Shown one piece after another: positions 1-11,500 of a DNA stretch of 64,000 nt (position 1 is its first letter; each line of letters opens with the position of its first letter). The notes below the pieces were generated by a model. It did not search any database. It was not told where the DNA came from and worked only from the letters and a program-made list of their open reading frames with translations. The position numbers and the translations under genes were made by a program. This stretch comes from Roseibacillus sp. (GTDB lineage Bacteria; Verrucomicrobiota; Verrucomicrobiia; Verrucomicrobiales; Akkermansiaceae): assembly GCA_028821775.1 (NCBI GenBank), contig JAPKFB010000012.1:1-64000 (forward strand). The letters run 5' to 3'.

Positions 1-49
1 GGCTTGGAGTGTTGGAGTGGCTTGCCACCGCGCCCGCACTCAATCTTTA

Positions 50-898
50 TCAGTGGGTCAGGGCGTAGAACACGATGTTGATCCCCATCGGGTAGGATTT
101 TTTCTCGGAGAATTCCTTGAAATACCATTCGTCTTCACCTTCGCGCTCCCAGCCATCGCCGAGGTCGGTGTTGAAGCAGATGATGCACATCATGCGGCCT
201 TCATCGTCGAAGACCCCTTTGTATTGCACCGTCTTTGAGCCGGGCTTACGCCATTCCCAGGTGATGCCTTCTTCTCGACCCCGGATGGCATTTTGCATTG
301 CGGGGACTTGAGGTTTTTCCTGGAGGTCAAAGACGCAGTGGAAGATGGGATGCTCGATGGGTAGTTCCCTCAGCTCACGGTTGGGAAAGACTTTTCGGAA
401 CTCGCTCTCGAAGCCTTCCCATTCGCGGTAACCCCAGAAGTCGTCGACCATGAGAAATCCGCCATTGAGGAGGTACTTGCGCAGGGCAGTGGCCTCTGAA
501 TCGCTGAGCCACATGTCGCCGGGCTCGATGATATAGATGAAGGGATAGTCGAAGAGGCGGGGATCGGTGAGTTCCAGGATCTTGCCGTCGGGGTTCACTT
601 CCAGCGAGGTGAGTTCCTGCAGGCGATAGGAAAAGTTGAGGTCGCTATGAGGATAGTCGGTGGCCCAGTTCCATCGGCGCCAGTGGGAGTTGTAGCGAAT
701 CCGCACGAAGGTGAACACGTCGTCCGGCATGTGCTTGGGCAGGTCCCAGTCGGGAACATCATAGCGTTTGGGGCGTTGTCCCTCGGTGGGGAAGTTGGGT
801 TCATCCCAGCCGCGGAAGCCACGTTGTGCGACTGCAATTCCGGTCAGGACGAGAAGGGCCAGGAGGGCGGCGGCGTGAAGGGGACGATGCGGAATCAT
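50..898 (-). CDS. secreted DUF4159 domain protein
   Basis: This 282-residue protein begins with a clear signal peptide (residues 1-24, hydrophobic core AALLALLVLTGIAVA) and is otherwise soluble, so it is probably periplasmic. The rest matches the DUF4159 pattern as I know it: an RIRYNSHWRRWNWATDYP stretch near residue 67, an internal FDYPFIYIIEPG strand, LRKYLLNGGFLMVDDFWG near residue 145, and a C-terminal GINIVFYALTH. DUF4159 is related in fold to class I amidotransferase-like proteins, but no activity is established. The start codon overlaps the stop of the upstream TPR/metallopeptidase gene by four bases (ATGA), so the two are translationally coupled. A second, membrane-bound DUF4159 protein lies at 16958-18376 and has the same C-terminal signature. 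Family assignment is firm; function is unknown. Confidence 0.85.
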   Translation of the reverse strand: MIPHRPLHAAALLALLVLTGIAVAQRGFRGWDEPNFPTEGQRPKRYDVPDWDLPKHMPDDVFTFVRIRYNSHWRRWNWATDYPHSDLNFSYRLQELTSLEVNPDGKILELTDPRLFDYPFIYIIEPGDMWLSDSEATALRKYLLNGGFLMVDDFWGYREWEGFESEFRKVFPNRELRELPIEHPIFHCVFDLQEKPQVPAMQNAIRGREEGITWEWRKPGSKTVQYKGVFDDEGRMMCIICFNTDLGDGWEREGEDEWYFKEFSEKKSYPMGINIVFYALTH

Positions 899-3585
899 GG
901 TGTTTCAGGTTTCTCGGGCTGTGGAGAACCGGGCTGGCCGGGAGCGGCGGGAGGTGTCGCGGCAGGACCCGGGACGGACTCCGGGGTGGGTGCAGGTGCC
1001 GATCGTGGACTTGGTTTCAAGTGGAGAAGGAGCTGGTGGGCCTCCCGGAAGCGGGGGGCCTCCTCGATGGCAGCAAGGACGTGCCGAGTGGCTGTTGCAT
1101 CGTCGTGGTCCTCGGCATAGAGCTGGCCGAGTCGAAAATGCACGTCTGCGGGATTCACGGGGTCGAGATGGAGCAGGCTTTCGAAGGCGCGGATCGCCTC
1201 GGGTCGCCGTCCCTGGGCCTGGGCGCTCACTGCCAGCGCGCGGTGAGGCGAGCGCAGGAGGGGGTTGATTGCGAGCAAGCGACGGGCGTCCTCTTCCACC
1301 GCGGGCCAATCTTGTTTTTCGAGGTCGAGTTCGATCAAGCGATCGAGGGCCTGCGAGGCGTCGCCATCGCGCATGGTCCACTCACGCAAGGATGTTCGCT
1401 CTTCGTCAAACTCCTCAAGATTACGGCATGCCTGCGCGAGGCAGGCGTAGCCATTTCCTGCCCCGATGAACTCGGGGTAAAGCTTGATGAGCCTCTTGGC
1501 GGGTGCTTTGGCCTCCTTCCATTTCTTGTCGGCGAGGAGGTAACGGCAATGCGTGGAGAGGGCCCAGATGTTGCTGGGGTTGTCCTGCAGATAGCTGGCC
1601 ACTCCTTCGGGATCGCGATGGAGCGATGAGTCAGGAGCGGGCAATTTCCAATCCGCTTTGGGGGCAACCATTCTGGCGCGAGCGCGGGCAAATTTCGCAA
1701 ATCCCTGGTCGAGGGTGTCGAGATTGGCCATGCGTTTGGCGAGCACCTTTTCAGCCGCGGCATTGGTCTTGAGATCACTGAGGACTCGCTGAAAGTTCTT
1801 CACTCCGTACTCCTCCAGGAGATATTCCACCAGGAGGCTCGATTGATAGTAGGCAAAATCGATGGTCTCGGGATTGTTGAAGTTTGTCAGCGCACCACTG
1901 AGGACGACGATCGGAATCAATCCGGATTCCTCGTCATCTTCGTTCAGGATGCGTCGCCGGAAGACGGGCGTCATCTTGTGACCACACGACGGATCACGAT
2001 TTCGTTCCTCGTAAACGGAGATCCCCTCAGTCAGCCAGCGTGGGATGCGGCTCTTGGTGGCCCCCAGGGTGATGGTGTGGCAATATTCGTGCCAGAGGGT
2101 GGACTCCCAGTTCGTTCCCATCGCGCCAGGGCCACCAGGGCTGTTCATGACGAGGACGTTGCCAAAGGAGGCGCCCAAAATGCCCAGTCCCCCAGGAATG
2201 CCGAGGGTGCGAATTGCGAAGTCCTGCTGATCAGGATAAAAGTCGACCAAGACCCGCTCTTCCGGAAGGAAGCCGTATTTCTTTCCCAGGATGTTGCTCG
2301 CGTCCTCTAACAGATCGAGGACCTGCAGTCCGTAGATCTTGGCTTCCTGGGTGGTCATGCGCACGAGAAAGTGTTTCGACTCCAAGGTGACAAACTTCTT
2401 CAACTCGTCGTGGAGCAGCATCAGGTTGTAGGTTTCGACGTCGAACTTGTCCTTGGCCTGAACCTCCTTGATGAGAGCCCAGCCTTCCTGCTCCTTGCCC
2501 AGGCGGAGGAGATTCTGCCCCAGGGCCTTCTTGGCACCGAGATGATTTGGGTTTGCCTCCAAGGCCTGACGCAGGAATGCGGCCCCCTCGGTGAAGCGGC
2601 GATTCTGAGAAATCTTCTCACCGATCACGAAGTCGACTTCCGGGTTTCCGGCCCACGGTTTGAGTGCCATGGTGCGAGCCTCCACTCCCTTCGCTCGTTC
2701 ATCCTGGAGGTAGGCGATGGCTGCCTCATAGGCCCAGGCGAGAGGGTGGTGGGGGTTGATCTCGTGGACCGAAGCGATGAGCTCCCGCGCCCTCTTGTAT
2801 TCCTCCACGTCGATCGCGTGTTCCGCACGGAGGAGAAGGGCGGGCAGGTGATGGGGATTTGTTTCGAGAATGTCATCGATGAGAGACTCCGATTTCTTGC
2901 GATCCGAGGGGGAGAAGGCCCGGGCGAGGAGATAGAGAAGATCGGGGAAGGATCCCAATTTGCCCCGGGCCTGGTTGAGGATCCTGGAGGCGAGCGCGTA
3001 GTCAGACTTTGCCAGCGCGATTTCCGCCGCTGCGAGGTGACCATCGAGAACTGTGACATCCAATTGACGGGCCTTCTGGAAGAAGTTGGTGAGCACCATT
3101 TTGGGTTCGGCACCGAGAAGCAGAGCGGCCTTTCCAAGGGCGGTGAGCTCGACCGCGTTGAGAGTCTTGGGATTGCCGTCCTTGGCAAGTTGATTGAGCT
3201 CCTTGAGGAGGGCCTGGGCTTCCTCTTCCTTTCCGGCGTGGCGGAGGGTTTCGACCGCGAGCACCTGAATGGGAAAGTATCCCGCAAAGGATTCCGCGGC
3301 GGTGGCGGCAACCTCGGCGGCCTCGTTGTATTTGCCTTGAGCAACCATGGCATCAATGAAAACCCTCATGAGGTCCGGATCGTCGCCGCCAAAACTCATG
3401 ATCCGCTCGCAGTATTCCTCGGCTGCGGCGTACGCACCGGAGAGGTAGTCCTTGAAGGCACGTTGCGCGTAGTAGGACCAATCGTTTTGGCCCGCGGCGC
3501 GGACCGTGAGCAACATCGTCGTGGCTGCCGCCAAGAGGACGAGAAAACCCGCTCCGCGGAGAGGATGAGGCAGAGATCGCGGCAT
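895..3585 (-). CDS. TPR protein with peptidase-MA-like zinc metallopeptidase domain
   Basis: I start the gene at the ATG at 3585, giving 896 residues with a good signal peptide (MPRSLPHPLRGAGFLVLLAA); the open frame reaches 3675, but that extension places 30 residues before the signal sequence. Residues about 30-430 and 680-870 are rich in TPR-like helical repeats. In the middle lies a gluzincin signature: HEYCH at residues 499-503, followed by WLTEGISVYEERN, whose glutamate is the likely third zinc ligand. This arrangement matches the peptidase MA family embedded in TPR repeats. The C-terminus is Pro-rich. The protein should act in the periplasm or at the outer membrane. It is coupled by an ATGA overlap to the following DUF4159 gene. 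The substrate is unknown. Confidence 0.8.
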   Translation of the reverse strand: MPRSLPHPLRGAGFLVLLAAATTMLLTVRAAGQNDWSYYAQRAFKDYLSGAYAAAEEYCERIMSFGGDDPDLMRVFIDAMVAQGKYNEAAEVAATAAESFAGYFPIQVLAVETLRHAGKEEEAQALLKELNQLAKDGNPKTLNAVELTALGKAALLLGAEPKMVLTNFFQKARQLDVTVLDGHLAAAEIALAKSDYALASRILNQARGKLGSFPDLLYLLARAFSPSDRKKSESLIDDILETNPHHLPALLLRAEHAIDVEEYKRARELIASVHEINPHHPLAWAYEAAIAYLQDERAKGVEARTMALKPWAGNPEVDFVIGEKISQNRRFTEGAAFLRQALEANPNHLGAKKALGQNLLRLGKEQEGWALIKEVQAKDKFDVETYNLMLLHDELKKFVTLESKHFLVRMTTQEAKIYGLQVLDLLEDASNILGKKYGFLPEERVLVDFYPDQQDFAIRTLGIPGGLGILGASFGNVLVMNSPGGPGAMGTNWESTLWHEYCHTITLGATKSRIPRWLTEGISVYEERNRDPSCGHKMTPVFRRRILNEDDEESGLIPIVVLSGALTNFNNPETIDFAYYQSSLLVEYLLEEYGVKNFQRVLSDLKTNAAAEKVLAKRMANLDTLDQGFAKFARARARMVAPKADWKLPAPDSSLHRDPEGVASYLQDNPSNIWALSTHCRYLLADKKWKEAKAPAKRLIKLYPEFIGAGNGYACLAQACRNLEEFDEERTSLREWTMRDGDASQALDRLIELDLEKQDWPAVEEDARRLLAINPLLRSPHRALAVSAQAQGRRPEAIRAFESLLHLDPVNPADVHFRLGQLYAEDHDDATATRHVLAAIEEAPRFREAHQLLLHLKPSPRSAPAPTPESVPGPAATPPAAPGQPGSPQPEKPETP

Positions 3586-3720
3586 CAGTCGAACAAACCA
3601 GAAAAGCACAGACCTGTAAAGCTGGTGAGCCCCGCGGGAATCGTGCCTGGGATCGGCTTTTTTTGAAAGGATCACGGAGAGTGCACGGCAGTGCTGATTT
3701 TACCCTTCCATGCGAGATTG

Positions 3721-3752
3721 TTGGCAAAAAACCCCCTGATTTTGTGTATAAG
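3721..3752 (+). promoter_or_regulatory. possible promoter of the sulfatase gene
   Basis: TTGGCA (3721-3726) and TATAAG (3747-3752) precede the sulfatase ATG at 3764. The 20-base spacer is longer than the usual 17, so the -35 assignment is weak. If the -10 element is real, transcription would start only a few bases before the ATG; no Shine-Dalgarno sequence is visible, which would agree with a nearly leaderless mRNA. Confidence 0.25.
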
Positions 3753-3763
3753 CCCTCACCATC

Positions 3764-5179
3764 ATGAGAGCGCTCTTCTTTGTTTTCCTTCTTGTTCCCC
3801 TGAGCATCGCCACTGCGCAGAATGGTAAGAAGCCGAACATCATCCTTGTGATGGCCGATGATCAGGGTTGGGGAGACATGGGCTACAACGGGCATCCGCA
3901 CCTGGTGACTCCGCATTTTGACAAGGCGGCGGCCGAAGGATTGCGCTTTGATCGATTCTACGCCGCCGCTCCGGTGTGTTCGCCCACTCGTGCGAGTGTC
4001 TTGACCGGACGAACGCCCAATCGGATGGGAGTCTTCAAGTGGGGCTATCCCATGCGGCCACAGGAGGTCACCATTGCCGAGGAACTGCGGAAGGCCGGCT
4101 ACGTCACGGGACACTTTGGAAAGTGGCATCTCGGGTCGGTGCGGCGGGGGAGTCCCGCCAGCCCGGGAGCAAATGGATTTGACCATTGGGTCAGTGCTCC
4201 CAACTTCTACGAGAATGATCCCATTTTTTCCTTCGAAGGGCGGGCTGCTCAAGTGCAGGGCGAGAGTTCGATGGCCACGGTAGAGGCTGCGCTCTCCTTC
4301 ATCAGGACTCATGCCAAGAAGAAGCCGATCTTCGCGGTCGTCTGGTTTGGATCTCCGCACGGACCGCACCAGGCCGTCGACCAGGACCGGGCCCACTACC
4401 AGAAGCTTCCCGAGCGCGATCAGAATTTCCTTGGTGAGATCACCGGGATGGATCGGGCTTTTGGACGACTGCGTGAGAAGCTGGAGCACTATGGCATCCG
4501 GGAGAACACGGTCCTGTGGTATTGCAGTGACAACGGAGCCTTGCCGAAGGTCGGCTCCACCGGGGGACATCGTGGCTCCAAAGGCAAGGTCTACGAAGGT
4601 GGCCTCCTCGTCCCCGCCATCCTCGAATGGCCGGCACAGATCAGGAAGCCCAGGGTCATCAAGATGCGCTGCGCGACGACCGACATTTATCCGACCCTCC
4701 TCGACCTGGCGGGGGTGGAGGTCGCCAAGCAACCGATCCTCGATGGTCTCAGCCTCGTCCCCCTCATCGAAGGCAAGGGTGCGACGCGGAGCAAGCCGCT
4801 GGGCTTTTGGAATGCCAGCCGGGCAGGCATCAGTACCCCTTCCGCCAAGTGGATGAAGGAACTCCTGGAGGCCCAGGCCAGTGGGGGAGACCTCAAGCCC
4901 GACGACTCCAGTCTCAATGCTGCCAAGCTTCCGAATCCGACCCATCCCCTCAACTCGTTTCCTGGTCACGCGGCGTGGATCTCCGGCGACTGGAAACTCC
5001 ATCGGATTCAGTCCAAGGATGCGAAGAAGGCGAACTACGAACTCTACGACCTCGCGAACGACCGCAAGGAGGAGCAAAACATCCTAGCCAGGGAATCAGG
5101 GCGGGCCCGGCAGATGCAGGACGAGCTGGAGGGCTGGCTGCAGTCGGTGGTGCGCAGCCTGAATGGAGAGGACTACTAG
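3764..5179 (+). CDS. secreted sulfatase (family S1)
   Basis: This 471-residue protein has a signal peptide (MRALFFVFLLVPLSIATAQ) and all core features of type I sulfatases, which hydrolyse sulfate esters in the periplasm. Visible motifs are the metal-binding LVMADDQGWGDMG (29-40), the formylglycine motif C-S-P-T-R with Cys72 as the residue to be oxidised, HFGKWHLG near residue 119, FGSPHGPHQ, YCSDNGA and a lysine in GSKGKVYEGG. Activity would require a formylglycine-generating enzyme, which is not in the window. The gene stands alone on the plus strand and ends base-to-base against the convergent small membrane gene at 5180. Substrate specificity cannot be read from the sequence; S1 sulfatases of this group often act on sulfated polysaccharides. 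Confidence 0.93.
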   Translation: MRALFFVFLLVPLSIATAQNGKKPNIILVMADDQGWGDMGYNGHPHLVTPHFDKAAAEGLRFDRFYAAAPVCSPTRASVLTGRTPNRMGVFKWGYPMRPQEVTIAEELRKAGYVTGHFGKWHLGSVRRGSPASPGANGFDHWVSAPNFYENDPIFSFEGRAAQVQGESSMATVEAALSFIRTHAKKKPIFAVVWFGSPHGPHQAVDQDRAHYQKLPERDQNFLGEITGMDRAFGRLREKLEHYGIRENTVLWYCSDNGALPKVGSTGGHRGSKGKVYEGGLLVPAILEWPAQIRKPRVIKMRCATTDIYPTLLDLAGVEVAKQPILDGLSLVPLIEGKGATRSKPLGFWNASRAGISTPSAKWMKELLEAQASGGDLKPDDSSLNAAKLPNPTHPLNSFPGHAAWISGDWKLHRIQSKDAKKANYELYDLANDRKEEQNILARESGRARQMQDELEGWLQSVVRSLNGEDY

Positions 5180-5476
5180 TTACACCAGCTGAGCGACAAG
5201 GAATCCGAGCCCAATCAGCGCGCCGGTATACTGGTAGTTTCCCCCTAGGACTCCGACGACGAGAAAGACGAATGCGCTGAGCGAGATCCCACTCGCCATG
5301 GCGCTCTCCTTCCACGTTTGCATGCCCGTCGCCGCCAGGGTGATGATCAGACCCAGCACAAGGGGTGCGAAGCGCAGATCCTGCTTGGGATCGATGCTCA
5401 GGAGCGATTGCGGGTTGTCCCTTTCCCCGTCTAGAGGGGGGAAGGAGCTGGAGGCAATCATTCTTGATCGTCCCAT
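5180..5476 (-). CDS. small membrane protein, about three TM helices
   Basis: The chosen ATG at 5476 gives 98 residues; a GGGAG-like stretch lies about eight bases upstream, and the longer open frame to 5563 would overlap the end of the giant upstream gene with unlikely composition. After a polar N-terminus of about 38 residues come three hydrophobic segments (FAPLVLGLIITLAATGM, AMASGISLSAFVFLVVGVLG, YTGALIGLGFLVAQLV). The gene begins 40 bases after the stop of the 2140-residue protein and is probably cotranscribed with it. I do not recognise a family. It ends directly against the sulfatase stop codon. Confidence 0.55.
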   Translation of the reverse strand: MGRSRMIASSSFPPLDGERDNPQSLLSIDPKQDLRFAPLVLGLIITLAATGMQTWKESAMASGISLSAFVFLVVGVLGGNYQYTGALIGLGFLVAQLV

Positions 5477-5516
5477 GCGAATGCTCCCGGTGGGAAGAAT
5501 GATCGGTGGCGACGGG

Positions 5517-8500
5517 CTAGCGTTGGGGGACGGGAGCATCGAGCACGGTGGCCCCGTTCTCATCGCTCATGACGAGGACGCTGAACTTCTGGGCGTCGCC
5601 GATGTCGCTGGTGCTGACACTGGCGTAGTCGAATTTTCCACGCAAATCGGTGTAGCCATCCTTGTAGAATTTGGGCCCGGATTTGGTGAGAGCGTAGATC
5701 TTCACATAGGTGGTGGGAAGGGGGCGTCCGTCCTTGGCGTGGCGCACAGTGAGAATGCCGTAGCGCTCGCTGACTGAGATTTGCAGTTCGTTGGAGTAGA
5801 CTGCCTGCGAGCGCTTCTTGCCGCCACCGATCACTTCCACCAGGACGTTCTTGGATTGGTAGTGGCGTGGGAGCTCAAATCCCAGCGAGCGTTTGTCGTC
5901 GGGGAGTTGCAGCAGTTCGGTCTTGTTGGGCTGGACGACCGAGAAGCTTCCCCCGCTGCTGGAGACAAAGGGATTGGTGCTGAAGAGGAATTCGAGATCC
6001 ATCTCGTAATAGTTGATTTGCACGTTGGAGAGCTTCTCGTAGGAGAGGGTGACGATCGATCCGTCGACCTCGAGCTCAAGAGTCGGCTCGGCTGCGGCGA
6101 GCTGGGCTTGTTGTTGATCGCGATTGTCGTCGGAGACAATGGTCGGAGCCTTGCCTTGAATCTCATCAGCTTGCGCGATCACGGTGGTGAAGCGTTCGCG
6201 CCAGCGATTGACGGGATAGTTGGCGTACTTCACAGCGATGGCGCGAGCTTCATCGGGCTTGGACTGGTAGAAGGCGCGGTAGGCCATGAAGTAGTCGTAC
6301 TGAATGCTGGTGGGCAGGGTCTCTGCCTTCACCGAATCGAGCCGGCTGATGGCGCTCTCCGCGCGATCCTGCAGGAAGTGGTAATAGGCCACGCTGAGTT
6401 GATCGGAGTGATCGAGGGTTGGTTTCTCGCTGAGGATGCGCAGGAACTTCTGGTACTGGTCCCGAATGCGGGCGTTGAGAATTTTGCGGGCGCCGCCGAC
6501 GGTGTGAGCTCGGTTGTTGACGAGCGGCTTGTACTCGAGGTGCTCATAGGCACGACGGGCGACGGGGTCGAGGGTGACAAGCTCACTGCTGAGGTAGTTG
6601 CCGCAGCCATTGAGGAAACGACCATCCACGAGGAGAAACTGGCGGGCCGCCTCTTGGTGGTTGTGGTGAATCCCATAGCTGTAGAGATCGCGATTGTACT
6701 TGCCGCGCTTCTCAAGGATGCGAAGCGCCTTGGAGAAGAAGTCGAAGCTTTCCCGGCACCGCCAGGCGATCTGGGCGAGGTTGATGTTGTGGAGATTCTG
6801 CTTGGCGAGATAGGCAAGAACCTGCTTTTCGGTTCCCCACTGGCTGAGGTGGGCCCAGGAGGTTTCGTCGATCATGGAGGGTTTGGCGACCACGTTGAAG
6901 GTGAACTGATCTGTATGGGCAAGGACCTCGCCACCTTTGGAAACATGGGCGGGGTAGCAGGGGTAGTTGCCGACGATCGGGAAGTAGAAGAAGCGTTCGA
7001 AGCGTTGCGTGGTGTAGGGTTCCATGGCTGCTTTCTGAGTGGCGGTGGCGCGGTGACCGAGGACCGGCATGGCGCCTCGGGGAATTTGAATCAAGACGTC
7101 GAGTTTCTGGCGAGAGCTGGTGGGATTGGTCACGACCACCTGGGCGCCGTAGACCACTCCGGCCAGAAATTCCTCGGAGACAAATTTGTCGACCTTCTCC
7201 CCATTCTCAATGCGGTGGCGATCGCCGTGGCGGAAGTAGCTTTGGCTCACGAGCAGGGGCGGGCGATTCTCGGCGATCTTGGCCCCCTTGATTTCACGAT
7301 GAAAGGCGATGGCATTGGCCCCGGCGGTAAAGGTGAGCTTGGCGTTCTCAATCTCGGATTTACTCTCCGGTGTTTTGAATGGGAGGTCCAGGACCGCGAG
7401 GGCGAGGATCATCTCATGGACATTGCGCGCGGCTTCCCCAAGGTGCCGGGAGCCGAATCCGAGATCGCCTTCGTGCCTGGCGTAGTCGAGCCAGAATTTG
7501 CTTTCGACGATGAGGTTGTAGCTGTGGGATCCGATGGGCAGTCGGTAGTAGTTGCTCTCGGCCCATTCCTTGGTGCTTTCAAGGGCGCGGTAGAGGATGG
7601 CGTCATTCAGGGTGGCGCGGCCAAGGTCATCGGCGTAGCTGTCGAAGGCGACGATGCCATCCTTGTCGGTGTCCTTCCGATAGAGCTCGTTGGATTTTTT
7701 CAGGCCCTCCTTGGCTTTGGATCTCATGTCTTTCTGGAGCTCCGCGAGTTTTTCCTCCGGCGCAGCGAGCCTATCTCTGCCCGCGGAAGATTTGGCATCC
7801 TTGGCCGTGAGAAGTCCATTGCGGGCCAGGCTCGAACGAACTCCTAGTCCTGCGGTTGCACCTTCCGGGGCGGGGGCGGGACTGGCGTCGGGAGCGCCGA
7901 AGGGGTCGGCGGCTCCCGAATTCCGACGTGACAAGAGATGTTGCTTGGCTTCGTCCAATTTCGAATTGAGGCGGCCAAAGGTCAGCCCTTGGGCTGCGAG
8001 AGCACCCTCAAAGCGGGAGTCTTCGGAGACTAGGTCGGGCGCGCGGAGGGAGAGCCGATCACGGAGATCCATCCGAATTCCGTCCAGGCGATTTGGCGTC
8101 CGCTGGGAAACGAGAATACGCTCCAGCGAGTTCAGGCGATTGTATTCGAAGGGGGCGAGGTAGTCACTCAGCTTGGAGTCGAGAAGGTATTGATCGAAGA
8201 AGGTGCGGTCGCGCTTGTTGACGAGATAGGGGGCAATCACGGTCTTGAAAAATTCGGGGTCTTTGCGGGAGAGGAAAAAGTTGAGTTCGTGACAGGCATA
8301 CTTTGAATACTTGGCACGTTTCTCTTCCTCCTTGAGGTCCGGCCAATCAATCATGAATCCAAATTCGCGCAGGATCGGATCATCACGCATGGCGAGAAGG
8401 TAGCGGTAGGCGGAGCCGAGGTCTTCGAACACTTCGAAGCGCGCGGTGCGCAGATCGGGAATCTCCAGGGTGTCGCCTTTCTTCAGGAGGGTGACGGAGT

Positions 8501-11500
8501 CTTGCTCGGTAAAGTGCTGTTCTGGTGCCAGGGCGTTGAGGAGTCGAAGATCAGCGATCGCAGTTTCGCGCTCCGGCAGAGAGAGTTCCTGGTAAGTGGC
8601 TCCCTGGTGATCGAGCACGAGCACGTGGACGTGCTGGCGGTCTCCAAGGGCGGCGAGGGGAATTGTGATCTTGCCCTGGTCGTCGGGTTGGAGGTTGAGC
8701 AGTTGAGCAGGGCCATGGACCAGAAAATCGAGGGAACTACTCGTGCTTCCGCTGCCGGTGCCCTTGCCTTGTGCGCGGCCCCTGCTTTCGAACTTCGAGG
8801 CGGGGGGAGTTCCCAAGGGCATGGGGGCGTAGTCTTCCGAGGTGCGCAAGGTCTCATTTTCCGCCGTGGTGTCACGCACTGCCCAGGGATTGAGTAGAAT
8901 ATCGGGACGCTCCAGCATGTTGCCCGGCAGCTTCTGTGCGTAGCGTCGCTCTAGGATGTAGCGAAACTCATCGCCGATTTTTCGGCCGCTGAGGTAGAGA
9001 TTCGGAAGTCTTCCGGGGCGCCCGCTGAAGAGTCCGGGCTGCGGGGCGTGACCGAGCGAACCGAAGATGTCAAAGTCGGGCAGGAAGCGAGTGGCGATGA
9101 CGTGGACGCGGGTTGCCTGGTCGGAGTTCGCGACTTCGATCTGCAGGTTCTCGCCGGCGATCGCGAGGCTCCGAAGATGGGAGGGAACCCGGGCGTTCAG
9201 TTCGAGAGTCCGGGCCTCGTTGAAGACGTGCTGATTGGATTTGGTTCCCTTGGCGACTCGAACCGTGATCGCTTGGCCGCTCTTTTTGAGAAGGAGCCTG
9301 TAATCGGCGGCCTCAAGTTTGTTGGCGACCAGGAAGCCATCCTTGAGCGAGAGTTTGTCGAAGGTGTCTGCGAGGGAGCCGGCCGAGGACTGGGCGTGAA
9401 AGGCGACTTCGGAGCGATCGAGTTTTCCCAGGAAGGGCACGCGCACGGACTCTCCCGCTACGCTGTGCAGCAGTCCGGGGTTGGTGCGCCGAGCTTCGGG
9501 CAGCTGCCAAGTCCGTTTGTATCCCCCTGGAGCTTCGGCGATGATGGAAGCGATGCCCTCAAGAGTGCCGAGATCAATGCCACCCTGGGCATCCGTTTTC
9601 AGGCTGAAGTGGCGGGTGTTCTTGAAGCCGGGGCGCCGGGCCGTGAGGTTGACGATCTGTCCGCTGCGCGGTTCTCCCGTGCGTCCCAGAATCTCGAGAA
9701 TGTAATCGCCGTTGACCCGGCTGAGATAGAGGTCGTCGACGCGGTCGCTGCGGAGCTGGCCGTTGACTTGGAACGAGTCGTTCACCACGAGATCGACATT
9801 CTTCTTGCCTTGGCTCGCAACCTTGACGGTGGCCCGGAGCTGAACCGTCAGACTGGAGAGCCGATTCGGAACGCGAAACTCGTGGGTGGTTTCCCGATCA
9901 GAATTGAGCTTCAGATCGGGAACCGTAACGGTGGTGGTGACGCCATCGAGGTCGGAGGAAGTGAGGATGAGGCGCGCCCTGCTGAGCCTAGTGAGCGAGA
10001 TGGGCTGACCGGCGACCGTGAGAGTGGGGCGCACCACGATGGTTGCCTTCGCGCCCGGGCGGAGTGATTCGCGATCAATCTGCACCCCCGCATGCAGTTG
10101 GTAGGATTCGGCGGAATGGTGGAACCGGGCGAGGGTGGAAAATCCCCCGGCGGCTTCGATGACCGGAATGCGATTGCCGGGATTGGTCGAGAAGGGGATC
10201 AGCACGCGGCCCTTATGGTCACATTTGAAGCGACGCCCGCCGAACCAAACGGCGGCGGTGGAGAGTGGTTTGTGTTCTTCATCGAGGACCGTGATCACTT
10301 CTCCTCCGCCGGCGGTGGAGGTGAGAACTCCAAGCTTGCCCTTGCGAATCACGGCGCGGCTGCTCTTGCTGCCGCCGATGAACTCGATGACCCACACTCC
10401 CCGGCGGTTGGCGATCTCGGGGAAGACGAAGTCCCGCGCGATGCGACGCTGGGGCGCTTCTTTGTATTCAAGGGTGCGCTCGTGATTGGTGACCAGGCCG
10501 TCGAGATCGAGGTCCGTGCTGACCTCGCTACCGTGTTTGAGATAGTAGTTGAGGGTGTTCACCTCAAAGACCTTCACAATGAGAGTTTCAACATTCTTGA
10601 TGTGGATGCGCAGTTTTACCTGGTCCGTGATGCGAAATACCTCCGGGCTGTTGGGCGCGAACTCGATGTCGACGCGATTCTTCAGGGCCAGGAAGGCGGA
10701 GGGGCTGAGAAGTGAGGCCCAGCGTTCTGGATCGCCGACTCCGTTTACGATCTTCGTTTCGGCTAAGACGCTCTTGAGCCAACTTTCTTTGAAGTAGGGT
10801 GCGTAGGGCTGGTAGTCCTTGGCATCCTTCAGGAAGTGCAGAAGGTATTTTCGAACCAGCGCTTCATCGCTCCCGAGGGGCGGGATGCCGGTCACACTGC
10901 TAAAGTTCTGCGCCAGGTTGGCGGGCGTGCGCCAGTCACTCTTGTGGTTCTTCGGCCAGTCCGGATGAATATAGGATGCGGTGCGCGGAAGCTTGACGTA
11001 GTCCATGAAGCGGACGGCCTCGGACTTGCCCTGAGAGTAGTCGAAGATGAGACGCTGGGAGAGAAGGTGGGCTTTGAGAGAGTTGAAGGCAGGCTCCAGG
11101 TCCTTCACAAAAGCCCAGGCCCGTTCGAGGTAAGCCAGACGTGCGGAGGGATCGGCCGCGAGGTTGTCGTCCGCTCCGGGGCGCAGCTTGGCGAGATAGT
11201 TGTGGACGTAGTTCTCGTTGCGGAGGAGATCGGTCTTCTTGTCGCGCAACTCATCGAGCTGCGCGATGGTGAGCGCGCGGTGAATCTTGAATTCGCCGAA
11301 TCCACGGCTCTCCTTGGTCTTCAGGTCTGCGAGGATGATATCGACCAGATTGGGGAGATCGGGAAGATCGGCGCGCTTCAGGAGATCGCGGCGTTGTTCT
11401 CCCGTCAGTTCGTGGCCGCTCGCGAGCAAGTCGTAGAAGGTATTGCGGTCGAGGTTGTGAAGGGTCTTGGTTCCGCGCAGGGCATCAGCGAGGAACTTGG

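Noticed and set aside
3353-5077. 574-codon minus-strand frame across the sulfatase
   Set aside because: It overlaps a sulfatase with all motifs on the plus strand and its own sequence resembles no protein family.
5781-7847. 688-codon open frame on the plus strand
   Set aside because: It is antisense to the 2140-residue protein and its composition (Val/Gly/Glu-rich, no motifs) is that of a shadow frame in GC-rich DNA.
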